In this document: positions 1-7,494 of the stretch, piece by piece
Layout of the letters: every line of letters starts with the position of its first letter
Position numbering within the stretch: position 1 is the first letter of the stretch
From: UBA974 sp002292405
GTDB taxonomy: Bacteria > Bacteroidota > Bacteroidia > Flavobacteriales_D > Sanyastnellaceae
Assembly: GCA_943842425.1 (NCBI GenBank)
Contig: CALTBR010000003.1
Span: forward strand, 682,001-746,000
DNA length: 64,000 nucleotides
Reading direction: 5' to 3'
Translations under genes and position numbers: made by a program
The notes under the pieces: generated by a model
The model's input: the letters and a program-made list of their open reading frames with translations, nothing else
The model's database searches: none
What the model was told of the DNA's origin: nothing

Positions 1-651
1 TGGAAAGATGAAGGTAAAAACTTCAAAGAATGTAAATCTCTGAATGACTTCACCTGTTTCAGCAACTGTAATGAATTCAGGAATGGTAGCAGTAGGATCT
101 AATACTGGATTTCCCGGACCTGTCCCTAAGAAGAAAAATAATAAAGCTGTGAACAGAGCTGCTACTACAAAATACAATGCCTTTACTCCCACATTAGCTC
201 CCTTAGTGAGCATCAAAAGGGTAAGTAGCCCCATCATCGTGAGGTTGATCCAAAGAGGTTCAATTAAGATTCCATAATTGAGATCAACCCATGAAATAAT
301 TGATCGACTTGAAACGGTAAATGCGATGATATAAAATGCGACAGCAATAGACTGACTCAAGAATAGCGTTATCCCTATTGCACCACCAATATTCAACCCA
401 AATGATCTTGAAATCATAAAATAGGCTCCACCCCCCTCTACCTTTTGGTTTGTCGCAATTTCAGCAACTGCAAGAGCTGCTGGAACAGTCACCAAATGGC
501 CTAGAAGAATGATGAGTAAGGTTTGGAATAATCCAATATGGGCAATTGAATAACCAAACCTCAAAAATAAAATAGCCCCTAATATTGTAGAAATAGCCGT
601 CAGAAAGACAGGCCAGGTGCCCATTGTTTTAAATTGCTCTACTACTTTCAT
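1..651 (-). CDS. SLC12-like / amino acid permease family transporter, C-terminus cut by window edge
   Basis: Reverse-strand frame open from an ATG at 651 to the window edge, 217 codons visible. The protein is strongly hydrophobic. Near residues 10-35 it has a pattern like the first helix of the cation-chloride cotransporter (SLC12)/APC superfamily (TWPVFLTAISTILGAILFLR, then a short FGY segment), followed by an E-V/I-A-T-N-Q loop and a G-G-A-Y-F-M-I-S-R segment typical of the second and third helices. The family moves ions or amino acids across the inner membrane; the substrate cannot be read from this fragment. It begins 11 bases after the stop of the EEP hydrolase gene on the same strand, so the two are probably co-transcribed. 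An APC amino acid permease is the alternative; about six helices are visible, so the superfamily is safe but not the subfamily. Confidence 0.75.
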   Translation of the reverse strand, partial: MKVVEQFKTMGTWPVFLTAISTILGAILFLRFGYSIAHIGLFQTLLIILLGHLVTVPAALAVAEIATNQKVEGGGAYFMISRSFGLNIGGAIGITLFLSQSIAVAFYIIAFTVSSRSIISWVDLNYGILIEPLWINLTMMGLLTLLMLTKGANVGVKALYFVVAALFTALLFFFLGTGPGNPVLDPTATIPEFITVAETGEVIQRFTFFEVFTFIFP

Positions 652-662
652 CTAAAACGAAG

Positions 663-1517
663 TTATGGCGTCTTTAGAGAAATAAAAGAGTGAACTGGCA
701 GGTGATCAGAAATGTAAAAACCATTGTTAATATGCTCATCTGCGCACACCCAATTCACGTCTGCTCCATCAACTAAGATATAATCTATTCTAGGACCTGC
801 ATAGCCCGCGGGATCAAATCCAGTAAAGGTGCCAAACTTCTTTTTACATCTTGTCTCAGCAACTTCATATGTATCATCTAATCCCGAGTTGAGTAAATAT
901 TTTATTTCTTCGGAATCAGGCTCTGCATTAAAGTCTCCTAAAACAATGACTATATCAGCTTCATTACCCAATGCCCAACCTCGAATAAGTGCTGCGGAAG
1001 CCCTTCGTGCTTTATCACCTATATGAGACCAATGAGAATTAATGACTCTTATTATCTTACCCGATTCTTTGTGATGAAGAGAAACTATAGAAGCTATTCT
1101 CGGCATTACAGCATCCCATCCAACAGAAGCTGTGTCACGCCAAAATTCAGACAACCATCTTGTTTCCGAATGAAGTAAGTCAAAAGATTTGGTTTGCCAG
1201 AGTATCGGACACGCTTCTCCATTACCACTACCATCCCTATTTACTGAGTAGTTAGACATCCATGGCAAAACATCCATTATATCATGAAGTTGGTTAGGTA
1301 GAACCTCTTGTAACCCTACTATATCATAATAGGCTATCGCTTTAGCTACATCCTCTCCCCTTTCACTCCACAATAGAGGGTCCGTGGGATTATCGTATCT
1401 AATGTTGAAAGTTGATACTGAGAACTCCTCTACTGATTGTGATAAAAGGAGTGACGAAAAAAAACCAAGGAGAATGGTTGTGAAAATATCTCGGAAAGAG
1501 GAAGCAAAAGTGTGCAT
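663..1517 (-). CDS. Secreted or membrane-anchored endonuclease/exonuclease/phosphatase (EEP) family hydrolase
   Basis: About 284 residues from the ATG at 1517. The family hydrolyses phosphodiester or phosphomonoester bonds with a divalent metal; the substrate is unknown. Family motifs are in order: FNIRYDN near residue 37 (metal-binding Asn), GLQEV near 68 (metal-binding Glu), NSHWSHIG in the middle, GDFNAEP near 195, RIDYILVD near 245 and SDHLPV near the end (catalytic Asp-His). Residues 10-27 form a hydrophobic signal peptide or anchor, implying export. An upstream start at 1562 would read back through the putative promoter, so 1517 is preferred: a TACATTTG -7 box lies 4 bases before it. 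Divergent from the rlmD-like gene with 33 bases between starts. The relatives are often annotated simply as endonuclease/exonuclease/phosphatase family protein. Confidence 0.88.
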   Translation of the reverse strand: MHTFASSFRDIFTTILLGFFSSLLLSQSVEEFSVSTFNIRYDNPTDPLLWSERGEDVAKAIAYYDIVGLQEVLPNQLHDIMDVLPWMSNYSVNRDGSGNGEACPILWQTKSFDLLHSETRWLSEFWRDTASVGWDAVMPRIASIVSLHHKESGKIIRVINSHWSHIGDKARRASAALIRGWALGNEADIVIVLGDFNAEPDSEEIKYLLNSGLDDTYEVAETRCKKKFGTFTGFDPAGYAGPRIDYILVDGADVNWVCADEHINNGFYISDHLPVHSFISLKTP

Positions 1518-1521
1518 CTTA

Positions 1522-1529
1522 CAAATGTA
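1522..1529 (-). promoter_or_regulatory. Bacteroidota -7 promoter box for the EEP hydrolase gene
   Basis: Reverse strand reads TACATTTG, an exact match to the Bacteroidota TAnnTTTG -7 element. Only 4 bases separate it from the ATG at 1517, so the transcript would have almost no 5' leader. No clear TTTG -33 element is seen 18 bases upstream. Confidence 0.55.
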
Positions 1530-1537
1530 CCTGCTAT

Positions 1538-1545
1538 TACCTTTG
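1538..1545 (+). promoter_or_regulatory. Bacteroidota -7 promoter box for the rlmD-like gene
   Basis: Forward strand reads TACCTTTG, an exact TAnnTTTG match, followed by 5 bases and the ATG at 1551. Transcription starting a few bases downstream would give a leaderless or nearly leaderless mRNA. It faces away from the opposite-strand box at 1522-1529. Confidence 0.55.
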
Positions 1546-1550
1546 TTGAT

Positions 1551-3029
1551 ATGGCAAAGCAAAAAATGTTTAAGCTCGGCGAGATTTTAGAGGTGGTCAT
1601 CGTGTCAGCGGCGTTCGGAGGGAAAGGTGTCGCAAGGATTCCTACAGAAAAAGGAGATTTTACGCTTTTCGTGCAAAACACCTACCCCGGTCAGAAGGTT
1701 AGTGCTCAGGTCGTTAAATGTAAAAACCGATATGCCGAATGTAGATTACGTCATGTGATAGAATCATCTCCAGATGAGGTGGAAACTGAATACCAAAATA
1801 TTCCGGGAGCTCCATATTCAAAGTTTCCCATAGAAATTCAACATAAATACAAGGAAGAGACCGCCCTTGATTTATTTGAACGCATTGGTGGTGTAAAAGA
1901 CGTAAGGAATAAATACTCTGGAATTGTTGGATCTCCAACCTGCCAACACTACAGAAATAAGATGGAGTATAGCTTTTCTGAAATTAGGCATGATCTGGAA
2001 ACAGATGAAAAAATAGATGATTTTGGGCTAGGGTTTAAACATAGAGGTACGTGGTGGGCTGTTGAGAATCTAGATCGTGACTCGGGGCTATTCGATAAAC
2101 AAATTGAGGACGATATTTATAAGGTCCGACTATGGTGTGAAAAGACTGGACTACCAGCTTGGCATCCGCCTAAAAGAAAAGGATTTTTCCGGTTTCTTGT
2201 CATAAGAAGAAGTATTGCAAATGATACACTGCTCATAAACATGGTTACAACCTCAGGAGGTGAAGAATTCTTTATAGAATCTGAATTTGTTGACTTTATC
2301 TTAAGCCTATGGGGAAGTCGAGTTGCTGGAATTCTTCATACTATTAATGACAATATCGGTGAAAGAGTAGAGGCTAGAGAGGGATTGAGTAAGCTTATTT
2401 ATGGCGTGGATAGAATAACAGAAGTGCTTCACGGTCTTAAATTCGACATAAGCTTGAGTAGTTTTTTCCAAACAAACCCTCAATGTGCTGAGAGGTTATA
2501 TTCCGAGGTTATAAACCTTGCCATTAAACAAGATCTGGGGGATAAGGATGATATCGTCTTAGACCTGTTTTGTGGAACAGGAACTATTTCTCAACTTCTT
2601 GCAAAACATCACAAAGGAGAAATAATAGGTGTGGATATCGTTGAATCTGCGATCGAAGACGCTCGTATTAGCGCTGCAAATAATGGAGCTGATAACATCA
2701 CCTTCCATGCCGCTGATGTAGGAAAGTTTTTACTAGAATACCCTGAGTATAAGGGCAAAATACGGACTCTTGTAATGGATCCACCTAGAGCAGGTATTTC
2801 ACCTAAATCATTGCGCAAAGTAATAAGACTACTTGCTGATAGAATTGTATACGTTTCTTGTAATCCCGCCACACAAGCGAGGGATATGGCTACCCTTGAA
2901 GAGAATGGATATCAACTTATTTCTATTAAATTAGTAGACCAATTCCCGCACACAGCACATGTAGAGTCAATTGCTTTATTTGAGCGTATTCCTGGGTCTG
3001 TGCCTATAATTAACATGAGAAATCAGTGA
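1551..3029 (+). CDS. rlmD: RlmD/TrmA-family 23S rRNA (uracil-5-)-methyltransferase lacking the usual Fe-S cysteines
   Basis: About 492 residues from the ATG at 1551, chosen because the -7 box ends 5 bases before it; a GTG at 1512 would lie upstream of the promoter. The family transfers a methyl group from SAM to C5 of a uridine in RNA. An N-terminal TRAM-like beta domain (residues 1-60) is followed by the methyltransferase domain: DLFCGTGTIS near residue 338 (SAM loop), DPPRAGIS near 410, and VSCNPATQARDM near 434 with the catalytic cysteine. RlmD proteins normally carry a C-x5-C-G-G-C iron-sulfur motif after the TRAM domain; the aligned stretch here reads GAPYSKFPIEIQHKYK without those cysteines. 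The family is certain; the exact uridine target is inferred, so rlmD is a family-level symbol. Confidence 0.85.
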   Translation: MAKQKMFKLGEILEVVIVSAAFGGKGVARIPTEKGDFTLFVQNTYPGQKVSAQVVKCKNRYAECRLRHVIESSPDEVETEYQNIPGAPYSKFPIEIQHKYKEETALDLFERIGGVKDVRNKYSGIVGSPTCQHYRNKMEYSFSEIRHDLETDEKIDDFGLGFKHRGTWWAVENLDRDSGLFDKQIEDDIYKVRLWCEKTGLPAWHPPKRKGFFRFLVIRRSIANDTLLINMVTTSGGEEFFIESEFVDFILSLWGSRVAGILHTINDNIGERVEAREGLSKLIYGVDRITEVLHGLKFDISLSSFFQTNPQCAERLYSEVINLAIKQDLGDKDDIVLDLFCGTGTISQLLAKHHKGEIIGVDIVESAIEDARISAANNGADNITFHAADVGKFLLEYPEYKGKIRTLVMDPPRAGISPKSLRKVIRLLADRIVYVSCNPATQARDMATLEENGYQLISIKLVDQFPHTAHVESIALFERIPGSVPIINMRNQ

Positions 3030-3063
3030 TTACTTTATCCGCTGATTCAATAAAACTACGTTC

Positions 3064-3579
3064 ATGAAAAAGAATAAAATTCTGGATTCAGACCAAATTC
3101 AAAGAAAATTACAGAGAATAGCTCGTGAATTTATCGAGGCACATCACAATGAAAAAGAATTGATTTTAGTTGGTATTGAAGGTCAAGGTCTGGAGATGGC
3201 ATCTAGATTACACGATATCGTAAAATCTATAAGTAAACTCAAAGTTCGCTTTGAAAAAATTAAGCTAAATAAAGCAGCGCCATTAAAATCCGACATGATT
3301 TGCAGTTTTTCAAAAGCTGATTTGAAAGATAAAGTGGTCATCGTAATTGATGACGTTTTATACTCAGGGAAGACATTGATTTATGCTGTTAAACATATTT
3401 TAGAATCCGAACCTAAAGGAGTCTACACAACCGTCTTAGTTGACAGGATTCATAGATCTTTTCCTATTCGCGCTGATTATTACGGTCTTACACTATCAAC
3501 ACATCTTAAGGAGAATATTACCGTTAATCTTAGTAAATCAGGTAAATCTATGAAAGACGCTGTTTACTTAGACACTTGA
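3064..3579 (+). CDS. PyrR-like phosphoribosyltransferase
   Basis: 171 residues. A type I phosphoribosyltransferase fold is shown by the PRPP-binding loop VIVIDDVLYSGKTL near residues 92-105, and by LVDRIHRSFPIRADYYG near residues 124-140, which resembles the segment following it in PyrR and uracil phosphoribosyltransferase-like proteins. PyrR binds UMP/PRPP and regulates pyrimidine genes or makes UMP from uracil; whether this protein does either is inference. It lies 34 bases after the rlmD-like gene on the same strand and ends 19 bases from the convergent aroK. No pyrimidine operon is adjacent, though pyrD and pyrF are elsewhere in the window, and no PyrR-type leader is evident. A general purine/pyrimidine salvage role is the alternative. 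Confidence 0.8.
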   Translation: MKKNKILDSDQIQRKLQRIAREFIEAHHNEKELILVGIEGQGLEMASRLHDIVKSISKLKVRFEKIKLNKAAPLKSDMICSFSKADLKDKVVIVIDDVLYSGKTLIYAVKHILESEPKGVYTTVLVDRIHRSFPIRADYYGLTLSTHLKENITVNLSKSGKSMKDAVYLDT

Positions 3580-3598
3580 TTCGTAGTTCGATCATGAA

Positions 3599-4126
3599 TT
3601 AAAGCGCTTCTCTCAAGCGCCAACCGATTGAATTCAACTTATTGGTTAACTGATCATCATCCCACTGAATGTTATCCCACTTTTCATGAGCTCCAGAATA
3701 ACAAGAAGATCTTACAAGTAGTTGTCTTCCTATTACTCTTTCAAGATCATCAGGCGACACATCTGCAAGAATAGGTCTAGTAGATAAGTTCTCTTTTAAG
3801 CGGTTAGCTAATTCAGGCACAGGAACTGACAGATGAACTACAACTCCATGGCTTCTCATCAACTTCATAGCACCATCTGCACACGGTGTACCTCCTCCTG
3901 TTGCAATAACAGATTCTGGTTCTTCCATCACTGAACGCAATAAGTCTGCTTCTTCAACTCGAAATGACTCCATTCCAAAATCTGCTATGTAATCACTTAT
4001 TGAGCACCCAAATATTTCCTCTAAACGAGTATCCATATCAATCCAAGGTCTCCCCGTATGATCAGAAATACGCCTAGCTAATGTAGACTTCCCACTCCCC
4101 ATAAATCCAATTAATATCAAATGCAT
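3599..4126 (-). CDS. aroK: Shikimate kinase
   Basis: 175 residues from the ATG at 4126 (a TTG two codons upstream is also possible). It phosphorylates shikimate with ATP in the cytoplasm, the fifth step toward chorismate. Evidence: a P-loop LIGFMGSGKSTLARR at the N-terminus, the shikimate-binding DMD (IDMDTRLEE), a FRVEEADLL segment, and ATGGGTPC near residue 78, with a lid region containing TRPIL near 118. Length is usual for AroK. A TACACTTG box (one mismatch to TAnnTTTG) ends 3 bases before the ATG. The DAHP synthase-chorismate mutase gene at 17.3 kb feeds and uses the same pathway. Confidence 0.95.
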   Translation of the reverse strand: MHLILIGFMGSGKSTLARRISDHTGRPWIDMDTRLEEIFGCSISDYIADFGMESFRVEEADLLRSVMEEPESVIATGGGTPCADGAMKLMRSHGVVVHLSVPVPELANRLKENLSTRPILADVSPDDLERVIGRQLLVRSSCYSGAHEKWDNIQWDDDQLTNKLNSIGWRLREAL

Positions 4127-4129
4127 AAG

Positions 4130-4137
4130 CAAGTGTA
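4130..4137 (-). promoter_or_regulatory. -7-like box before aroK
   Basis: Reverse strand reads TACACTTG, one mismatch to TAnnTTTG, then CTT and the ATG at 4126. Confidence 0.35.
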
Positions 4138-4169
4138 CAGCATAAAATTGTAAATTAATCTATTATGCC

Positions 4170-4787
4170 TTATTTAACATTAACGGATAGCATCTGAATA
4201 CCCTCTAAAAATCCTGTTATTTTATCTCCAGGAGCGACACTTCCCACTCCGGCAGGTGTACCGGTAAATATTAAGTCACCTGTCTTAAGAGTCATATAAT
4301 TAGACAGATACACTATAAGCTTATCGACAGAAAAAATCATATCTGCAGTGTGCCCCAGCTGAACTTCGTCGTTGTTAATAAGTAGTGAGAAACTCAAGTC
4401 CTGAATATCTTTTCCAAGCTCATTTAATGGAATAAACTTCTCCGAAATTACTGCTGACCCATCAAAAGCCTTTGCCTTTTCCCAAGGGTGTCCAGCTTGC
4501 TTTAATTGTGTTTGTACATCTCTTGCAGTAAAGTCTATACCTAATCCTACTTCACAATAATATCTTGGCGCAAATTTCTCTAAAACTGCCTTTCCCCTCT
4601 TTAATATCTTCACCACCAGCTCGACTTCATAATGAACATCTGAAGTCCATTCAGGAATGTAAAATGCGTGACGCTTATGAAGGACTGAGCTCTCTGGCTT
4701 TAGAAAAAACAAAGGGTCAGAAGGCACCTCATTTTTTAATTCACGAGCGTGATCTGAATAATTCCTGCCAATACAAATAATCTTCAT
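4170..4787 (-). CDS. Fumarylacetoacetate hydrolase (FAH) family protein, acylpyruvase/oxaloacetate decarboxylase-like
   Basis: 205 residues, the short single-domain form of the family. Members cleave C-C bonds of acylpyruvates or decarboxylate oxaloacetate using Mg2+. The start IICIGRNYSDHAREL is the conserved N-terminus; H-Y-E-V-E-L-V-V near residue 54 supplies metal-binding glutamates, then GLGIDFTARDVQ, KAFDGSAV and near the end FTGTPAGVGSVAPGD, all family signatures. It lies 11 bases after the OmpA-domain fragment and looks like the end of the DksA-lipoprotein-sugar transferase run, though with no functional link. The substrate is not determinable; mitochondrial FAHD1-like acylpyruvase activity is the best guess. 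Confidence 0.88.
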   Translation of the reverse strand: MKIICIGRNYSDHARELKNEVPSDPLFFLKPESSVLHKRHAFYIPEWTSDVHYEVELVVKILKRGKAVLEKFAPRYYCEVGLGIDFTARDVQTQLKQAGHPWEKAKAFDGSAVISEKFIPLNELGKDIQDLSFSLLINNDEVQLGHTADMIFSVDKLIVYLSNYMTLKTGDLIFTGTPAGVGSVAPGDKITGFLEGIQMLSVNVK

Positions 4788-4798
4788 GTGTTCACTTA

Positions 4799-5467
4799 TC
4801 AGTCTGCAAAGAAAGTGATAATTACTCTTCTATCCTTCGAACCATTATTTTCAGATTGTTCTTCTCCGAAGAAATTCATAATAACCCTTTCAGATGTTAT
4901 TCCACTCTCTAAGATGAAGTCACGCACTGCTTTCGCTCTTGCTTTAGACAAGTCCAAATTATCCTCGCTTTCTTCTAAAATACCCGAATGTCCAGTACAC
5001 AACGCCCTGACTTGAGGATATCTAAACAACCATCCGACTACCTCATTTAGGTATAGCTGAGCGTTTATTGATAAATCGTAGCTCCCATTATAAAATCTGA
5101 TATCGAACTTATCAGGGATGTTTTTTATTGCTGGAAGATTCCCGTTTTCTGACACACCATTTGACAGAAGATCCCCATGTCTATCCTCAAGATTTTGTAT
5201 CCTTCGTGAATTTTCTTCGAGAAGCATGATTACCCTGTCTAATAAGCTTGATTCAAGTGAAGATTCTGTGGCAATACCTATAGAAGGCAGCACACTGTTG
5301 TCAGCTGAATTAACTAGGCTCATTGTTTCTAATGAAAAATCTATTTCAATAGGTTTTAATGGTGAATTGGGATCAAAATTCTGCCAATCTTCTATTTCAT
5401 TTGTGCTAATTGCTTCTTCAGTCACACCCACCAATGCAAGGAGTCCATGGTTTACATAGCTCCCCAA
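4799..5467 (-). CDS. OmpA-domain C-terminal fragment, in frame with the upstream ORF across one stop codon
   Basis: 222 codons from a TTG at 5467. The last 110 residues form an OmpA-like peptidoglycan-binding domain: IRFYNGSYDL, then TGHSG, NLDLSKARAKAVRDF and DRRVIITF at the end, matching the N-x-x-LS-x-x-RA and RRV signatures. Such domains tether outer-membrane or periplasmic proteins to the cell wall. The fragment has no signal peptide, and its first in-frame ATG is about 50 codons in. It reads in exactly the same frame as the ORF ending at 5480, with only TAA and four sense codons between them. Most likely this is the second half of one exported protein of about 418 residues. If it is truly separate, it would have to start at TTG and stay in the cytoplasm, which makes little sense for this domain. 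Confidence 0.7.
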   Translation of the reverse strand: MGSYVNHGLLALVGVTEEAISTNEIEDWQNFDPNSPLKPIEIDFSLETMSLVNSADNSVLPSIGIATESSLESSLLDRVIMLLEENSRRIQNLEDRHGDLLSNGVSENGNLPAIKNIPDKFDIRFYNGSYDLSINAQLYLNEVVGWLFRYPQVRALCTGHSGILEESEDNLDLSKARAKAVRDFILESGITSERVIMNFFGEEQSENNGSKDRRVIITFFAD

Positions 5468-5479
5468 CTCAATACCTGC

Positions 5480-6055
5480 TTAAAGTATTACTTCCTGAAT
5501 CCGAGATTGAACTAAAAAGTAAAAACGCTTTTCGAAGGGAATATCTGAGGAGTTCATGTATCGAGTTACATCTCTCGAGTCTAATTCCTGGACATCGGAC
5601 AGCAATACATCTACTTCATCAGAAAACCCATCAAAAGAGACTCTTTCTTTAAACTTGCCCAAAACCATCATATCGCGAACGATTGTATTGATGTCCTTTT
5701 TTATGACTCTTAGGCTAGCCTTCCATGTCACATCACCATCAACGACATCAACAGCTCCATTCAAGTATATCTCAATAGCATCAACCATAAGACTTTTTAA
5801 CTCTTCAACTTCTGGATCAGTTGCAGAACTCCAATAGTTCACGATCAACTTACCCTCTCTAGACCCAACCAATCGAGAATGATCGGTTTGGGCTTGAAGA
5901 GTATCAAGGGAAAGTAACAACACCATAAACAACCACAGCATAGAAAAAAGAATGCTGTGACCAGAATGATGAGTCCAGTTTTTAAAGTAAGTAGTGATAA
6001 AACGAAGGTCGGGAAAATTATGTAAAAAACCGAGTGATAAATCAAATCGTTTCAC
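5480..6055 (-). CDS. Exported protein of unknown function, N-terminal part of a split OmpA-domain protein
   Basis: 191 codons. A hydrophobic stretch at residues 38-56 ending in LQAQ looks like a signal peptide; the true start may therefore be the ATG at 5941 (MLWLFMVLLLSLDTLQAQ), although the ATG at 6055 lies only 8 bases after the sugar transferase stop. The remainder is rich in charged residues and matches no family I recognise. It ends QSRIQEVIL then TAA at 5480-5482, after which the same frame continues into the OmpA domain (see 4799-5467). The combined frame, signal peptide plus unknown domain plus OmpA domain, is the normal architecture for an envelope protein, so the stop is probably a nonsense change, a sequencing error or a recoding site. 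Confidence 0.7.
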   Translation of the reverse strand: MKRFDLSLGFLHNFPDLRFITTYFKNWTHHSGHSILFSMLWLFMVLLLSLDTLQAQTDHSRLVGSREGKLIVNYWSSATDPEVEELKSLMVDAIEIYLNGAVDVVDGDVTWKASLRVIKKDINTIVRDMMVLGKFKERVSFDGFSDEVDVLLSDVQELDSRDVTRYMNSSDIPFEKRFYFLVQSRIQEVIL

Positions 6056-6063
6056 TAAATCTA

Positions 6064-7494
6064 TTACTTGCCCTTACCTTTCAAAACAGTGATCACTGTA
6101 TAAGCTAAGATTTTAAAATCTAAAGCCAAAGACATATTCTCAATGTACATTATGTCAAAACGTAGTCTTTGCAGCATTTCAGAAAGGTTCTCTGCATAGC
6201 CGTATTTCACCTGACCCCAAGATGTTATCCCTGGCCTTACCTTTTGAAGGTGAGAAAAATGAGGGGCTTTTTCTTTGATTTTATCAATATAGTATTGACG
6301 TTCCGGTCGAGGTCCTACCAATGACATTTCTCCTACGATAACATTATAAAACTGCGGAAGTTCATCAAACCTCATTTTACGCATCCAAATACCTGAAGAA
6401 GTAACCCGCGGATCTGAACCTGAACTAAGCTGAGGAGTACCTCCACTCTCAGCATCAATAACCATAGTTCTGAACTTAATGATTTTAAAAGGCAGCCCAA
6501 ATCTTCCTATTCTTTGTTGGGTATAAAACACACCACCCTTAGAGGATCGCATGACAGAAATTGCAAGAAATACCATTAAAGGAAATAACAGTATTAAAGC
6601 ACAAATCGAAGCAAATATGTCAATTGCCCTTTTAATAACAATTTGCCAATGTGGCATAACTAATCTATCAACATGAATTAACGGTGTACCATAAACTGCT
6701 CCCGTTTTCACATTTCCACTTAACAAATCATAAAGTCCAGGTACTACTTTAATCGACACCCCCTTGCCCTCTAAATTAACAATAAGTTTAACCGTTCTTT
6801 CTCTGTCTGCCGGTTCAACAGCCACGATAACCTCTTCGATATCGTACTTCTTCAAGACATCATCGATATCGTCTATTCCACCAAGCCTATTAAGTGTAAG
6901 AGCCATCGCGGGCTCCGCATTATTTACCTGAATAAATCCAAGTAGATTAAATCCAGAACTCAAAGCTTCGTTTTTCAAATCTGCAGCCAACTGAACTGCC
7001 GTCTCTGCTCCACCCACTAATAAAGTTCTAAATGCCCATGAACCATTTCTTATGAGTTTTAAAGTTCTTGAAACGATTAACCAACGTCCTACAGACGTCA
7101 GGCTGAAGTGCAACGCTACAAGAACTCCTAAAGACGAGTAATAATGATTATAATCAACCACTACATCGTCTAACAACAAAACGAAAAAAAGTGCTAGCGA
7201 GCCTACAGCAGTAGCTCTAGAGGTTTGGGCTATTTCTAATGCTTTATGCCTTCTTATAGGGTCAGCATACATCCCTAAAACAGCATATAAACACATCCAG
7301 AAAATAGGCACAAATAAAATACCTAAGTAGTAATTGTCATCAAATATCCAGGTGTCTGAATTCATAGACCAAACCCGTTCAATATCAACCTTTCTATGAA
7401 TAAACAGACCCGTCCATGCAATTCCCGCAGCAACAATATCAGAAGCTATGTAGATCCATGGCAGTAACTTATTCACCCTTTGCCCCTGCTTCAT
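6064..7494 (-). CDS. Undecaprenyl-phosphate sugar phosphotransferase (WcaJ-like), initiating exopolysaccharide synthesis
   Basis: 476 residues. The family transfers a sugar-1-phosphate from a nucleotide sugar to the lipid carrier, starting capsule or exopolysaccharide chains at the inner membrane. The N-terminal third has about four membrane segments, the middle is a Rossmann-like domain with LLVGGAETAVQLA, and the C-terminal bacterial sugar transferase domain begins at RAIDIFASICALILLFPL and contains IGRFGLPFKIIKFRTM, RFDELPQFYNVIVGEMSLVG, PRPE and RPGITSWGQV, all signature motifs. Its ATG overlaps the TAA of the lipoprotein gene (TAATG), indicating translational coupling. No glycosyltransferases flank it, so it is not part of a large polysaccharide locus in this window. 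Confidence 0.92.
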   Translation of the reverse strand: MKQGQRVNKLLPWIYIASDIVAAGIAWTGLFIHRKVDIERVWSMNSDTWIFDDNYYLGILFVPIFWMCLYAVLGMYADPIRRHKALEIAQTSRATAVGSLALFFVLLLDDVVVDYNHYYSSLGVLVALHFSLTSVGRWLIVSRTLKLIRNGSWAFRTLLVGGAETAVQLAADLKNEALSSGFNLLGFIQVNNAEPAMALTLNRLGGIDDIDDVLKKYDIEEVIVAVEPADRERTVKLIVNLEGKGVSIKVVPGLYDLLSGNVKTGAVYGTPLIHVDRLVMPHWQIVIKRAIDIFASICALILLFPLMVFLAISVMRSSKGGVFYTQQRIGRFGLPFKIIKFRTMVIDAESGGTPQLSSGSDPRVTSSGIWMRKMRFDELPQFYNVIVGEMSLVGPRPERQYYIDKIKEKAPHFSHLQKVRPGITSWGQVKYGYAENLSEMLQRLRFDIMYIENMSLALDFKILAYTVITVLKGKGK

